Assembly: GCA_024663395.1 (NCBI GenBank)
Contig: JANFAH010000006.1
Span: 1,612,001 to 1,676,000, forward strand
DNA from: Pisolithus tinctorius
Taxonomy: Eukaryota > Basidiomycota > Agaricomycetes > Boletales > Pisolithaceae
DNA: 64,000 bases
Reading direction: 5' to 3'
How positions within the stretch are numbered: the first letter of the stretch is position 1; each line of letters opens with the position of its first letter. Position numbers and translations under genes: made by a program. The notes under the pieces are model-generated. The model was not told the origin of the DNA and ran no database searches. It worked only from the letters and a program-made list of their open reading frames with translations. Below are positions 45,969 to 58,027 of the stretch, piece after piece.

Positions 45969-46892
45969 CACTCAGCACTACAATCCATTGGGTGTCATAC
46001 CTTGTGTGGGGTGAGCAATTTCATGTTTTTGATATGTTTTGAAAGTCTCCGCAATTTTTTGCACCTTTTCCCACGCTCTCTTGAGGATTGTTTCAGTTCC
46101 CCAGTGCTCTCCCCTGAAGGGATGAGCTTGGGAATGTTGTGGTGACTGCCAATCAGTATTACAGTGCTGCCTAGATAGTCAGAATAGCAGTAAACAGCCT
46201 AGCACATGATGAAACCACTAAATACCAGCAGGAAGAGATCATGGCACAACACCTCAAGGTGTCTGCCCCACATAATGAGCTGTTGATATGTTGTAGGTAC
46301 AGAACCATCCTCAAAGCTAGTTCCTTTTTCAAGTGCCCATGTCAAATATATCAAAAATGCGAACACTTTTTTGTTTGAGCCCCTAAGATAATTGCCAGTT
46401 TTACTACACTTGAAGCACGCCATCCCAGCCTATCAACTTGTGATATGTTGTAGGGACACATGGCCCCTTCAAGGGGACACAATAAATAGATAGATATGAC
46501 CAATATATCAAAAAAGCAATTGCTTTTTCTGGTTTTGCCCCAATCAGACATTGGAATTATTTAGGCCCATTAGGATGGGCAGAAAAGCATTCATTTATGG
46601 TCTAATGGACTTATAGTACATGTAACTATCTTATACAATGCCTACAGTGAAGGGACAGAGCCCAGAAAGAAAGGGGAGGCTGGGGACAATGAGGGCAGTG
46701 TGTGGGAATGTTGGATATCAGGCACATGCCAAATGAGGACATGTTTCTGGGAGTAGTGGCTGCGCTTTTTGTGGCTTATGTAATTCCATAAAATTCAGAG
46801 GAGTGATGAAAATAAACTGTGGGGATTTGTGGGGAGAAACTCCAAAGGGCATGAGGGGGGGTGGGCAGATATGATCTGGGTCATGGAAATCA
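45969..46892. repeat. Inner non-repetitive part of the right foldback arm
   Basis: Reverse complement of 44831-45754; positions of paired features sum to 91723. Confidence 0.85.
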
Positions 46893-49800
46893 GCTGCAAT
46901 TCATGTGGGAATGGTGTCCATGGAAAGCTGCTGTTCAGCGGGTGCTGGGGATACCACATCCGCTCAATACAGATGGGTGGAAGGCTGGCAATAGTGTGAT
47001 TAATGCCAAATACACCAAGGGTGGAGCTTGTGAGATCTGGGTCGCTCAAATCAGCTCTGATTCATGCCAGAATGGTTTCCATGGAAAGCCGCTGTTGAGT
47101 GGGTGTTGAGGATACCTCATCCGCTCAATACAGATTGGCAGAAGGCTGGCAATAGTCTAATTAGTGGAACATACATCCAGGGTGCAGCTTGTGAGGTCTG
47201 GGTCACTCAAATCAGCTCCGAATCATGCCAAAATGGTTTCCATGGAAAGCTGCTGTTGGTGGGTGCTGATGATACCTCATCCGCTCAATACAGATGGGCG
47301 GAAGGCTGGCAATAGTCTAATTAATGGGACATACATCCAGGGTGCAGCTTGTGAGGTCTGGGTCACTCAAATCAGCTCCGATTCATGCCAGACTGGTTTC
47401 CATGGAAAGCCGCTGTTGAGCAGGTGCTGAGGATACCTCATCCGCTCAATACAGATGGGCGGAAGGCTGGCAATAGTGTGATTAATGGGACATACACCCC
47501 AGGTGCAGCTTGTGAGGTCTGGGTCACTCAAATCAGCTGTGATTCATGCCGGAATGGTGTCCATGGAAAGCCGCTGTTGAGCGGGTGCTGAGGATACCTC
47601 ATCCGCCCAATACAGATGGGCGGAAGGCTGGCAATAGTCTAATTAATGGGACATACATCCAGGGTGCAGCTTGTGAGGTCTGGGTCACTCAAATCAGCTC
47701 CGATTCATGCCAGACTGGTTTCCATGGAAAGCCACTGTTGAGCAGGTGCTGAGGATACCTCATCCGCTCAATACAGATGGGCGGAAGGCTGGCAATAGTG
47801 TGATTAATGGGACATACACCCCAGGTGCAGCTTGTGAGGTCTGGGTCACTCAAATCAGCTGTGATTCATGCCGGAATGGTGTCCATGGAAAGCTGCTGTT
47901 GAGCGGGTGCTGAGGATACCTCATCCGCCCAATACAGATGGGCGGAAGGCTGGCAATAGTCTAATTAATGGGACATACATCCAGGGTGCAGCTTGTGAGG
48001 TCTGGGTCACTCAAATCAGCTCCGATTCATGCCAGACTGGTGTCCATGGAAAGCCGCTGTTGAGCGGGTGCTGCAGATACCTCATCCGCTCAATACAGAT
48101 GGGCGGAAGGCTGGCAATAGTCTAATTAATGGGACATACATCCAGGGTGCAGCTTGTGAGGTCTGGGTCACTCAAATCAGCTCCGATTCATGCCAGAATG
48201 GTTTCCATGGAAAGCCGCTGTTGAGCAGGTGCTGAGGATACCTCATCCGCTCAATACAGATGGGCGGAAGGCTGGCAATAGTGTGATTAATGGGACATAC
48301 ACCCCAGGTGCAGCTTGTGAGGTCTGGGTCACTCAAATCAGCTGTGATTCATGCCGGAATGGTGTCCATGGAAAGCTGCTGTTGAGCGGGTGCTGAGGAT
48401 ACCTCATCCGCTCAATACAGATGGGCGGAAGGCTGGCAATAGTGTGATTAATGCCAAATACACCAAGGGTGCAGCTTGTGAGATCTGGGTCACTCAAATC
48501 AGCTCCAATTCATGCCAGACTGGTGTCCATGCAAAGCTGCCATTGAGCGGGTGCTGAGGATACCTCATCCGCTCAATACAGATGGGCGGAAGGCTGGCAA
48601 TAGTCTAATTAATGGGACATACATCCAGGGTGCAGCTTGTGAGGTCTGGGTCACTCAAATCAGCTCCGATTCATGCCAGAATGGTGTCCATGGAGAGCTG
48701 CTGTTCAGCGGGTGCTGGGGATACCACATCCGCTCAATACAGATGAGCGGAAGGCTGGCAATAGTGTGATTAATGCCAAATACACCAAGGGTGCAGCTTG
48801 TGAGATCTGGGTCACTCAAATCAGCTCCAATTCATGCCAGACTGGTGTCCATGCAAAGCCACTGTTGAGCAGGTGCCAAGGATACCTCATCCGCTCAATA
48901 CAGATGGGCGGAAGGCTGGAAATAGTCTAATTAATGGGACATACATCCTGGGTGCAGCTTGTCAGGTCTGGGTCACTCAAATCAGCTCCGATTCATGCCA
49001 GAATGGTGTCCATGGAGAGCTGCTGTTCAGCGGGTGCTGGGGATACCACATCCGCTCAATACAGATGAGCGGAAGGCTGGCAATAGTGTGATTAATGCCA
49101 AATACACCAAGGGTGCAGCTTGTGAGATCTGGGTCACTCAAATCAGCTCCAATTCATGCCAGACTGGTGTCCATGCAAAGCCACTGTTGAGCAGGTGCCA
49201 AGGATACCTCATCCGCTCAATACAGATGGGCGGAAGGCTGGAAATAGTCTAATTAATGGGACATACATCCTGGGTGCAGCTTGTCAGGTCTGGGTCACTC
49301 AAATCAGCTCCGATTCATGCCAGAATGGTGTCCATGGAGAGCTGCTGTTCAGCGGGTGCTGGGGATACCACATCCGCTCAATACAGATGAGCGGAAGGCT
49401 GGCAATAGTGTGATTAATGCCAAATACACCAAGGGTGCAGCTTGTGAGATCTGGGTCACTCAAATCAGCTCCAATTCATGCCAGACTGGTGTCCATGCAA
49501 AGCCACTGTTGAGCAGGTGCCAAGGATACCTCATCCGCTCAATACAGATGGGCGGAAGGCTGGAAATAGTCTAATTAATGGGACATACATCCTGGGTGCA
49601 GCTTGTCAGGTCTGGGACAGGTCTGAGATGCCCAAATCAGCTCTGATTCATGCCAGAATGGTGTCCATGGAAAGCTGCTGTTGAGCGGGTGCTGAGGATA
49701 CCTCATCTGCCCAATACAGATGGGCGGAAGGCTGGCAATAGTCTAATTAATGGGACATACATCCAGGGTGCAGCTTGTGAGGTCTGGGTCACTCAAATCA

Positions 49801-50351
49801 GCTCCGATTCATGCCAGAATGGTGTCCATGGAAAGCTGCTGTTCAGCGGGTGCTGGGGATACCACATCCGCTCAATACAGATGAGCGGATGGCTGGCAAT
49901 AGTGTGATTAATGCCAAATACACCAAGGGTGCAGCTTGTGAGATCTGGGTCACTCAAATCAGCTCCAATTCATGCCAGACTGGTGTCCATGCAAAGCTGC
50001 TGTTGAGCGGGTGCTGAGGATACCTCATCCGCTCAATACAGATGGGCGGAAGGCTGGCAATAGTCTAATTAATGGGACATACATCCAGGGTGCAGCTTGT
50101 GAGGTCTGGGTCACTCAAATCAGCTCCGATTCATGCCAGAATGGTGTCCATGGCAAGCCAATATTGAGGGGGTGCTGGGGATGCCACATCCGCTCAATGT
50201 GGATGGGCGGATGGCTGGCAATAGTCCAATTAATGCCAAATACATCCAGACTGCAGCTTGTGAGATCTGGGTCACTCAAATCATCTCCAATTCATGCCAG
50301 CATGGTGTCCATTGAAAGCCGCTGTTCAGTGGGTGCCAGGGATACCACATC
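46893..50351. repeat. 161-bp tandem array of the right foldback arm
   Basis: About 21 units, opposite orientation to the left array. One base is missing near 47256 (gctgttggtggg against gctgttgagtggg). The order of unit subtypes differs from the left arm although the total length is the same. Confidence 0.9.
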
Positions 50352-52006
50352 CATTAGTGACGGGCACGTCTTTATGTTTCAACAGGGTAAATCTTACTGG
50401 GGCTGGGCCTGCCCATATGCTGTGATAATATAAATAATACTACTGAAGGGCCCGTCCATATGTTGTGATGCTATACATGAGATTACTGATGGGCCCGTCT
50501 TTATGTTTCATCCGAGGTACATCTTACTGTGGACGGGCCTGTCCATATGTTGTGACAATATAAATTATACTACTGAAGGGCCTGTCCATATGTCGTGATG
50601 CTATACATGAGATTACTGATGGGCCCGTCTTCATGTTTCGTCAGAGGTACATCTTACTGTGGACAGGCCCGTCCATATGTTGTGACTCTATTCAATGATA
50701 CTAGTGACGGGCCCGTCTTTATGTTTTGACAGGGTACATCTTACTGGGGCCAGGCCCGCCCATATGTTGTGACAATATAAATAATACTACTGAAGGGCCC
50801 GTCTTTATGTTTCATCAGAGGTACATCTTACTGTGGACAGGCCCGTCCATATGTTGCAACAATATAAATAATACTACTGAAGGGCCCGCCCTTATGTTGT
50901 GACTCTATTAAATGATATTAATGACGGGCCCATCTTTATGTTTTGACAGGGTACATCTTACTGGGGCCAGGCCCACCCATATGTTGTGACTCTATTAAAT
51001 GATATTAATGACAGGCCCGTCTTTATGTTTTGACAGGGTACATCTTACTGGGGCCAGGCCCGCCCATATGTTGTGACAATATAAATAATACTACTGAAGG
51101 GCCCGTCTTTATGTTTCATCAGAGGTACATCTTACTGTGGACAGGCCCGTCCATATGTTGCAACAATATAAATAATACTACTGAAGGGCCCGCCCTTATG
51201 TTGTGACTCTATTAAATGATATTAATGACGGGCCCGTCTTTATGTTTTGACAGGGTACATCTTACTGGGGCCAGGCCCACCCATATGTTGTGACTCTATT
51301 AAATGATATTAATGACAGGCCCGTCTTTATGTTTTGACAGGGTACATCTTACTGGGGCCAGGCCCGCCCATATGTTGTGACAATATAAATAATACTACTG
51401 AAGGGCCCGTCTTTATGTTTCATCAGAGGTACATCTTACTGTGGACAGGCCCGTCCATATGTTGCAACAATATAAATAATACTACTGAAGGGCCCGCCCT
51501 TATGTTGTGACTCCATTAAATGATATTAATGACGGGCCCGTCTTTATGTTTCAACAGCGGTACATCTTGCTATTGACAGGCCCGTCCATATGTTGTGACA
51601 GGGGTATGGCTTATGATGAATGGGCCCGTTTATATGTTGCAACACCATAAATGATATTCCTCCCAGGCCCGTCCTTATGTTGTGACCCTCTCCATGTTAT
51701 GATAGGCAGGCCCGCCTTGATGTTGTGACAGGGGTGTAACCTACCAGGACAGGCCCGCCCACATCTTATAGCAGCTCAGTATTCTTAATTGGTCACGGGC
51801 CCGTCTAAATGTTTCAACATCCTTACCCACCACGGGCCCTCCCATATGTTGTGGTAATGCACTTACAGGCCCGTACATATGTTGCTCACACTTTAGTCCC
51901 TCGGGCCTGTCCATGTGTACTGGCTAATCTATTTAGGCGGGCCCGTCTCAGGGTCTATATAAGTGTTGGTGTTTTGGCGCACAGGCTGCCCATGTGTTGT
52001 GACTAA
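50352..52006. repeat. Outer tandem array of the right foldback arm
   Basis: Reverse complement of 39716-41370 with paired positions summing to 91722; same ~43-bp units and ~305-bp higher-order pattern. Confidence 0.85.
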
Positions 52007-52023
52007 ATGGACTACATGGGGTC

Positions 52024-52030
52024 TCATACG
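52024..52030. repeat. Target-site duplication, right copy (tcatacg)
   Basis: Second copy of 39691-39697, directly followed by taccactg as in the empty sites. Confidence 0.75.
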
Positions 52031-53999
52031 TACCACTGTAACTTCCGCAACGACAACCAGTCTACCACACAGGCCTTGAGCCAAGTCACTGTTACAAAGG
52101 GATCAAACTTACAAAGTGAGCAAACAACGGTTAACAGCATAGATGATAAGTGTGTTCAATAGATTCTTCGTTCTGAGTAGCAGGATTTGTTAGGAAGAAA
52201 AACGACCGACGCCAACTAAAGTCACCTTGGGACCGCCGAGCGCGAGCCACTTTGATATAAGAGTACGCAGAGTGACGTCGTAATCAAAACCTCAGCTAGT
52301 GCCATGGCGGACACAGCAGGTAAGGAGGTGTATAGCTAGGAATAATGAGTCGTAAGCTGTTGCACTAATTTCTCCATTATTCAACGAAAATCACCCTATT
52401 GTGTGTGGCGGCACTGAGCGCGTTGTTGATGAGCCTACACGCAGGGATCAGTATTCTAGTAAAGGTGGTTGGACAAGCCAGAGTACGTTACAACAACTGT
52501 CGCTGCTTCTTGTTAGAATATGTTCTCGCCGTGCAAGAAAAATAGTGCACAAACCTATGCCAAACACTGTTGAATTGAATATCATTATAAGTGCTTCGTG
52601 GACGCAATAAAAACACTACCAAAGTGAACTATTACTGATAGTATCTGCCATGGTCTTGTTACTGGGTGATACCTTGGCCATCATCAGTAAATGTACTCAC
52701 AATTGGGGTAGTCACCAACCACCTCAGTTGATGGCGACAAACTGAGTGCCGATCAACCAAGTCTCGAGTGGCAGGTTGAATGTGACATACGGTAATGTAT
52801 TTTACGCACAAAGAAGCTAGCAACAATTGGTTTTTGAGCCTTAAACCACGAAAGAAAGTCACTTACAGTTGAACTATAGAAATCACGAATGACTGGAATA
52901 GAGTAAAATTCTGTCATAAAAGCTGAGAGGAAAGGAACGCACATGTACCAGAACTGATGCCTAAACAGGGAAACGCTTTAATTAGCGCCTCGTAGAAAAA
53001 TGGGTATGCACACTGAGAATGACCTGCCGTGTCTCATCAGCAGGGGAGAACTTTGAAATGGAAGGCATACAAACCACGTAAGATGCTCCAAATTCGTCGG
53101 AACGCCATAACTGGTTATCTGCAGTGATTAAGTACAATGGTTACAAAAGTCACGCACATGGATTTTACCAAGTAGTAGTACACCATATGACATACTAGTT
53201 GACCATTAACCATACATTCACTTATGCATATGCACCAAACACTCACCAAAGACGACATGCAAGGTATCCAGAACCCTGGCATCATGCGAGTGGATTTGAC
53301 AAATCAAAATAAGAATTATAAAAATGGTGAATATTCTTCTTCCACCAAGGGGGCCTGACTCACCATACTGCAGCAACCAAGACCTTTGTGGTCGAAGCAT
53401 CTTCAGAGTAGTGCATGTAATACACGTAGGTCTATAATGTAACCAGTAAGCAGAGCACCAAGTTGGATGTTCCGTTTAAAACACCCCTGCAGATTTGTTA
53501 CGCCATATAACCTTCATGTAAAATGTGGACATTAGAGAGAAGAGGTGATGAAGTCGAGCAGAGCAAACCACACAAGGCGGACATCAAAGCCCCGATGAGA
53601 ATAGAACCTACCACAAACAGATCAGTGGACAAAATCGCGCTTGACAATGAAGTGTATTCACCGAACCCGCCCGGGAGGCCCATGTTGTTTGGGTAGCCTT
53701 TATATTGCAGACTCGTTAACGAATTAGCTGTGGGTCGTGGATAGAAAAGCAATCGGGGGTGTGCCGACCTGACAATAAAGTAATCTGGTCCAACTTTATA
53801 TGCACAAGATAAAGGGGCTCAAATCAGGTCATCGACAAAGCCATCAGAGTACATGTTCAATCCATCAACATCAAGCTCCAAGGAAGATCATAATTTGACA
53901 GATTTAGTCTTCAATGTCAACAGCTGACTCCAATAATCTTGTCATTCCTATATTAGTACTGTTTTCATGTATGTACTCATGGACTACTGCGTAAACTGG

Positions 54000-54140
54000 T
54001 GACCTCTACCAGGCCTTGCTGAAATCTTCCGTACCTTCCACTAGGAGGTCCCAGACATTTGAGTCGAGTACCATCAAACTAAGCCGACACTCGAGTCGCC
54101 TTGCAAGCGAGATTCATTTGTTTTCGCCGCATGACACTTA
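54000..54140 (-). pseudogene. BCS1-like gene fragment (exon 5 region), copy 1
   Basis: On the minus strand the sequence reads close to MVLDSNVWDLLVEGTEDF, matching SIVLDPGVQELLVEDAKDF of the intact gene at 61999. It lies just upstream of DUF6534 gene 1 and is too short and broken to function. Confidence 0.6.
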
Positions 54141-54264
54141 TCACTTGTGAGTACCCTGGCACGAAAATCTGATCATCAGTCATTGCACAGGACGTTTTGG
54201 CAGCATGATGGAAATGCGTGATCCATGCGCCAGGCAATGGTCGTAATATTGTTATGTAAGTGAG

Positions 54265-54366
54265 TGAAGGGACAGCCTCGCATACGTGACGAGGGCCACT
54301 CAGGATGTGATCACGGGCAAAGACAAGAAGCCGAAATGATTGGTCGGGCGGAGTGTTATCTGTGGG
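54265..54366 (-). pseudogene. CAX4 exon 4 fragment, copy 1
   Basis: About 100 bp matching CAX4 from the codons for VLDQSFRLVV onward (here PPDQSFRLLVFARDHILSGP). The nucleotide match is closer than the protein match, as expected for a decayed duplicate. Confidence 0.72.
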
Positions 54367-54745
54367 TGCGATCAGATGGCTGAAGTGCATGCAGTGATTT
54401 GTGGTCAGACGCCTTTGGTATCACTCCCTGTACTTCGTATTCAGGAAATGGCAGCAGTAGATTTCGACCATGCCAGGACCACATGAGGCTATAGTAGAGT
54501 TGTCTTCTGAGCACTATAATACAACGACTGCGATGATAGGTAGATGCGCTACTGCATAGGGAATTCAAGCGAACAACCGCCACCAAAGCTCCAAAAGCTA
54601 AACCACAGGCCGCTGTGGACATGAGACTCACTGTAAGTTATGACATTATTGCAGTACCACGAGGAAAGAGAAATGCTGTGTACGTAGGTGACATATCCAC
54701 TCATACTTGGAATATGATGGCGAATCCAGGGTGCAACCACTAGAA

Positions 54746-56732
54746 TCACACCTTTCCTTCTCTTCGCAACGCTGTGGTCGCATCATGGGCCGAAACGGCA
54801 GCGGTATCGATATCAGCCCTTTTACGTATGTTGGAATTCCCTTCTCTGTCCTTTGAACTCTCCCTGTCTCCCGAAAGTTTTGGGAGTTTCGAGACGTGGA
54901 CAGCGTTCATGTGTAGATCCGGCTTGCCCCAACTCTGGGATCGAAGGTGTTCCCGTGCGTTCAGTGATGCTAGAAGTGAGTTGGCGTATACTATTCAAGG
55001 GTAAGATAGGGAGTTCTCGGGGCACGGAAGACTGACGTTTTGGAGTGATGAAGGTCAATGCCACCATCCATACAAATATGCCATCAGCGTCCTAAACGAA
55101 GTGTGAGAGTGCCCTAGCCATCTTTCAATAAGTCACACATACCACTGTGACCTTCCCAATGACAATTAGTCTACCATGAAAAGCCTGAGTCCAGTCTCAG
55201 TCGCAAAGAGAACAAACTTACAAACTCAGCAAACAACGGTTAACAGCATAGATGATAAGCGTGTTCAACATATTCTTCGTTCTAAGCAAGTTTGTTAGAA
55301 AGGAAAACGACTGATGCACCTGGAGTTACCTGGGGACTGCCGAGCGTGAGCCACGTTCATACAAAAGTACGCAAAGTGACACCGTAATCAAAACCTCAGC
55401 CAGTGCGACGAGAGAGATAGCAGGTAGGGAGGTGTAAAACTAGGAATAATGAGTCGTGAGTTTCCGGACGAATTTTTCTGTTAACGAAACTACCCTAACA
55501 CGTAAGGAGAAGCTAAGGGCGTTGTTGACGAACCTACACATGGAGGTCAGTACTTCAGTGAAGAAATTTGGACAGGCTGGAGTACATCACAACAACTGTC
55601 GCTGCCGCCTGTTAGAGTATATTTTTCACCATGGGGGAGAAACAGTGCACAAACCTATGCTAAACCCTAGCGAGGTATGAATACAAATACCTTACGAACG
55701 CGATAAAAAAACTTACCGGTCTGAACTATTACTGATAGTATCTATCATGGTCTTGTCACTGCATGATACCTTTACCATCACAAGTATATGTACTCACAAT
55801 TGGGGTGGTCACCAGCCACCTCAGTTGATGGCGACAAACTGAATGCACATCAACCAAGTCTCGAGTGGCAGATTGAATGTGACATACGGTAATGTATTTT
55901 ACGCGCAAAGAAGCTAACGCCATTTGGTTTATGAGCCTCGACCCGCAGAAGAAAGTCACTTACAATTGAACTATGTTAATGATAGATGACTGGAAGAGAA
56001 TCAAATCCCATCATGAAGGCCGAGATGGAAGGAACGCACAACCGCAAGAATCGACGCCTAAGCAGGGGAGCACTCTAAATTAGTGCCCTGTAGGAAAACG
56101 GGTATGCGCACCGGGAATGACCTGTCATGTTCAGGACTCGGAGCTTTGAAATGGAAAGGATACAAACCACACAATATACTCCAAACTCGTCGGAACGCCA
56201 TAATTGGTTATCTGCAGGGACTGAGCAGGACGGTTACAAGGATTAAACACATCAGTTTCACCAGGTAGTAGTACACCATATGACACACTAATTGGCCGTT
56301 AACCATGCATTCACTTATATGCACCAAACACCCACTAAACGAGAAATGTAGGGTATCCAGAACCCTGGCATCGTGTGGGTGGATTTGACAGGTGTCCCAA
56401 GGTGGCCTAACTCACCATATGGCAGCAACCAGGAACTTCATGGTCGAGGCATCATCATAGTGCATGTAATATATATAAGTCTATAATGTGACCAGTAAGC
56501 AGAGCACCGAGCTGGACGTTCTGTTTGACACGACCCTGTAGATTTGTTATTCCGTATAACCTTTATGTGAAATGCGAACATCAGAGGGGAGATGCAACGA
56601 AATCAAGCAAAGCAACACATACATGGCGGAGACCAAGGCCCCGATGAGAGTAGAACCTACCGCGAACAAGTCAGCAGACAGGACCGCACTTGAAAATGAA
56701 GTGTATTTACCAAAGCCGCCCGGGATGCCCAT
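54746..56732 (-). pseudogene. DUF6534-type membrane protein gene 2, probably inactive
   Basis: Starts MGIPGGFGKYTSFSSAVLSA at 56732 and ends in an exon reading YANSLLASLNAREHLRS to the TGA at 54746. Intermediate exons give MKFLVAAIWVLDTLH and a LIIYAVNRCLLT-like helix. The intron after NLQ lacks a GT donor (ggtcgt). In the family the protein spans the membrane about seven times; its function is unknown. It might be a weakly spliced gene, but the donor loss argues for a pseudogene. Confidence 0.65.
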
Positions 56733-57074
56733 GTCGTTTGAGTGCCTTTTATATCGTGGACTTGTCGACAAACTAGTTACGGGTCATGGATAGAGAAGTA
56801 ATTGGGGATGTGTCGACCTGACAATAAAGCAATCTAATCCAGCTTTATATGTAAGAGATGAAGGGGTGGCTTGATATGACTGAGAGAACCCACTCGTCCG
56901 ACACCTTTCAAATCGAAACAGCTATCAGAGTATGTGTTTGATCCATCAACATCAAGCTCCAAGGAAGATGGTTATCCTTGAAGTCTGATGGATTTAGTTT
57001 TCAGTGACAACAGCCGACTCCAATAATCTCGCCATCTCTGTATTAGTGTTGTTTTCATATACTCTTGGCCTGAT

Positions 57075-57215
57075 GCGTAAACTGCCATCCTGGTAGCCTC
57101 TACAAGGCCTTGCGGAAATCTTCCGTACCTTCCATTAAGAGCTCCCGGACATTTGAGTCGAGTACCATAAAACTGGGGGGACTCTCGAGTCGCCTTGCAG
57201 GCAAGATTCAATTGT
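57075..57215 (-). pseudogene. BCS1-like gene fragment (exon 5 region), copy 2
   Basis: Reads MVLDSNVRELLMEGTEDF in broken frame on the minus strand; same position in the unit as copy 1. Confidence 0.62.
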
Positions 57216-57354
57216 TTTCGCCGTATGACACTTATCACTTGTAAGTACCCTGGCCCGAAAATCTGATCATCAGTTATTGCACAAGTCGTTTTTGGCAGCA
57301 TGATGGAAATGCGCGATCTATGCGCCAGGCAACGGTCATAATATTAAATGAGTG

Positions 57355-57450
57355 AATGGACCAACCTCGAATACATGATGAGGGCCACTTAGGATGTGGT
57401 CACGGGCAAAGACAAGAAGCCGAAATGATTGGTCGAGCAGAGCATTATAT
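57355..57450 (-). pseudogene. CAX4 exon 4 fragment, copy 2
   Basis: LLDQSFRLLVFARDHILSGP on the minus strand; homologous to 54265-54366 and to CAX4 exon 4. Confidence 0.72.
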
Positions 57451-58027
57451 CTGTGATGGCTGAAGTGCAGTGTTTTGTGACAAGCTATATATAACTTAAT
57501 ATAAACTAGAATAAGGCTGTTTTGAACGGCAGGCACCTTGTTTACCGCGCTCGCGCTCAATACGCTGCGGAGCTGCAGAGATGATGCGGGGTACAGTGCT
57601 GAGCGCTGAGGCCCAAAACATGATATTCATGGCTGACCAAAAAAACGTGTATGGATTTCGGGGTGGAGTGACCTCGTAAACAAGGTGACAGAGGTCAGAC
57701 GCCTTTAGTGTCACACCCTGTACTTCGTATTCGGGAGATGGCAGCAGTAGATTCCAACCATGCCAGGACCACATGAGGCTATAGTAAAGTTATCTTCTAA
57801 GCACTACAATACAACGACCGATAGGTAGATGCAGTACTGCACGGGGAACTCAAGTGAACAACCACCACCGAAGCTCCGAAAACTAGACCACCGACTCCTG
57901 TGAACGTGAGACTTACCAATTATGACTTTACCGCAGATCCATGAGGAAAGAGGAACGCCGTGTACGTAGGTGACATATCCAATCATACTTGGAATATGAT
58001 AGCGAATGCAGGGTGCAACCACTAGAA
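57451..58027. other. Unassigned part of tandem unit 2
   Basis: 3' side of DUF6534 gene 3. A minus-strand frame (57496-57774) includes NPYTFFWSAMNIMFWASALS, a hydrophobic stretch not present in unit 1, so this segment is an insertion or was deleted from unit 1. No family recognised. Confidence 0.35.

Larger units (their letters stand above)
39698..52023. mobile_element. Giant foldback-type element, 12.3 kb palindrome
   Basis: Left arm 39716-45754 and right arm 45969-52006 are inverted copies (6,039 and 6,038 bp) around a 214-bp spacer. Outside the arms a further 18 bp on each side pair imperfectly (shared tgtagtc). The element is flanked by tcatacg on both sides (39691-39697, 52024-52030). 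Sister genes show the uninterrupted site as gtcacacataccactg (about 55132) and gtcacacgtaccacgg (about 58417). Arms are layered: an outer ~43-bp repeat array, a middle 161-bp repeat array and a 0.9-kb non-repetitive inner part. No transposase or other recognisable protein is encoded. This organisation resembles Foldback (FB) transposons. Confidence 0.85.
39398..53683 (-). pseudogene. DUF6534-type membrane protein gene 1, split by the foldback element
   Basis: Exons read from the ATG at 53683: 53574-53683, 53487-53511, 53364-53431, 53247-53275, 53169-53194, 53075-53118 and more down to about 52033. The gene resumes beyond the element at 39697 and ends with exon 39398-39549. Family hallmarks (from memory of agaric DUF6534 proteins): TKVLVAAVWVLDTLHVVF, HMVYYYLITSYGVP, NTLIIYAVNRCLLT and YANSLLASLNTREHLR. 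These are predicted multipass membrane proteins of unknown function. The donor after the second exon is GG instead of GT. The 12.3-kb element sits in an intron, about 3 nt past its donor site. Confidence 0.7.

Noticed and set aside
45172..46551. Open frames on both sides of the palindrome centre (MSDWGKTRKSN..., MACFKCSKTGN...)
   Set aside because: Short, mirrored, no family resemblance, no transposase motif. CFKCSKTGN looks like half a zinc knuckle but lacks the remaining residues.
41371..50351. Series of 60-153 codon open frames (MPEWCPWKAAVERV...) in both arrays
   Set aside because: They repeat with the 161-bp unit, whose length is not a multiple of three, and appear in mirrored form in the other arm. 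No start context or splice logic; they are by-products of the repeat.
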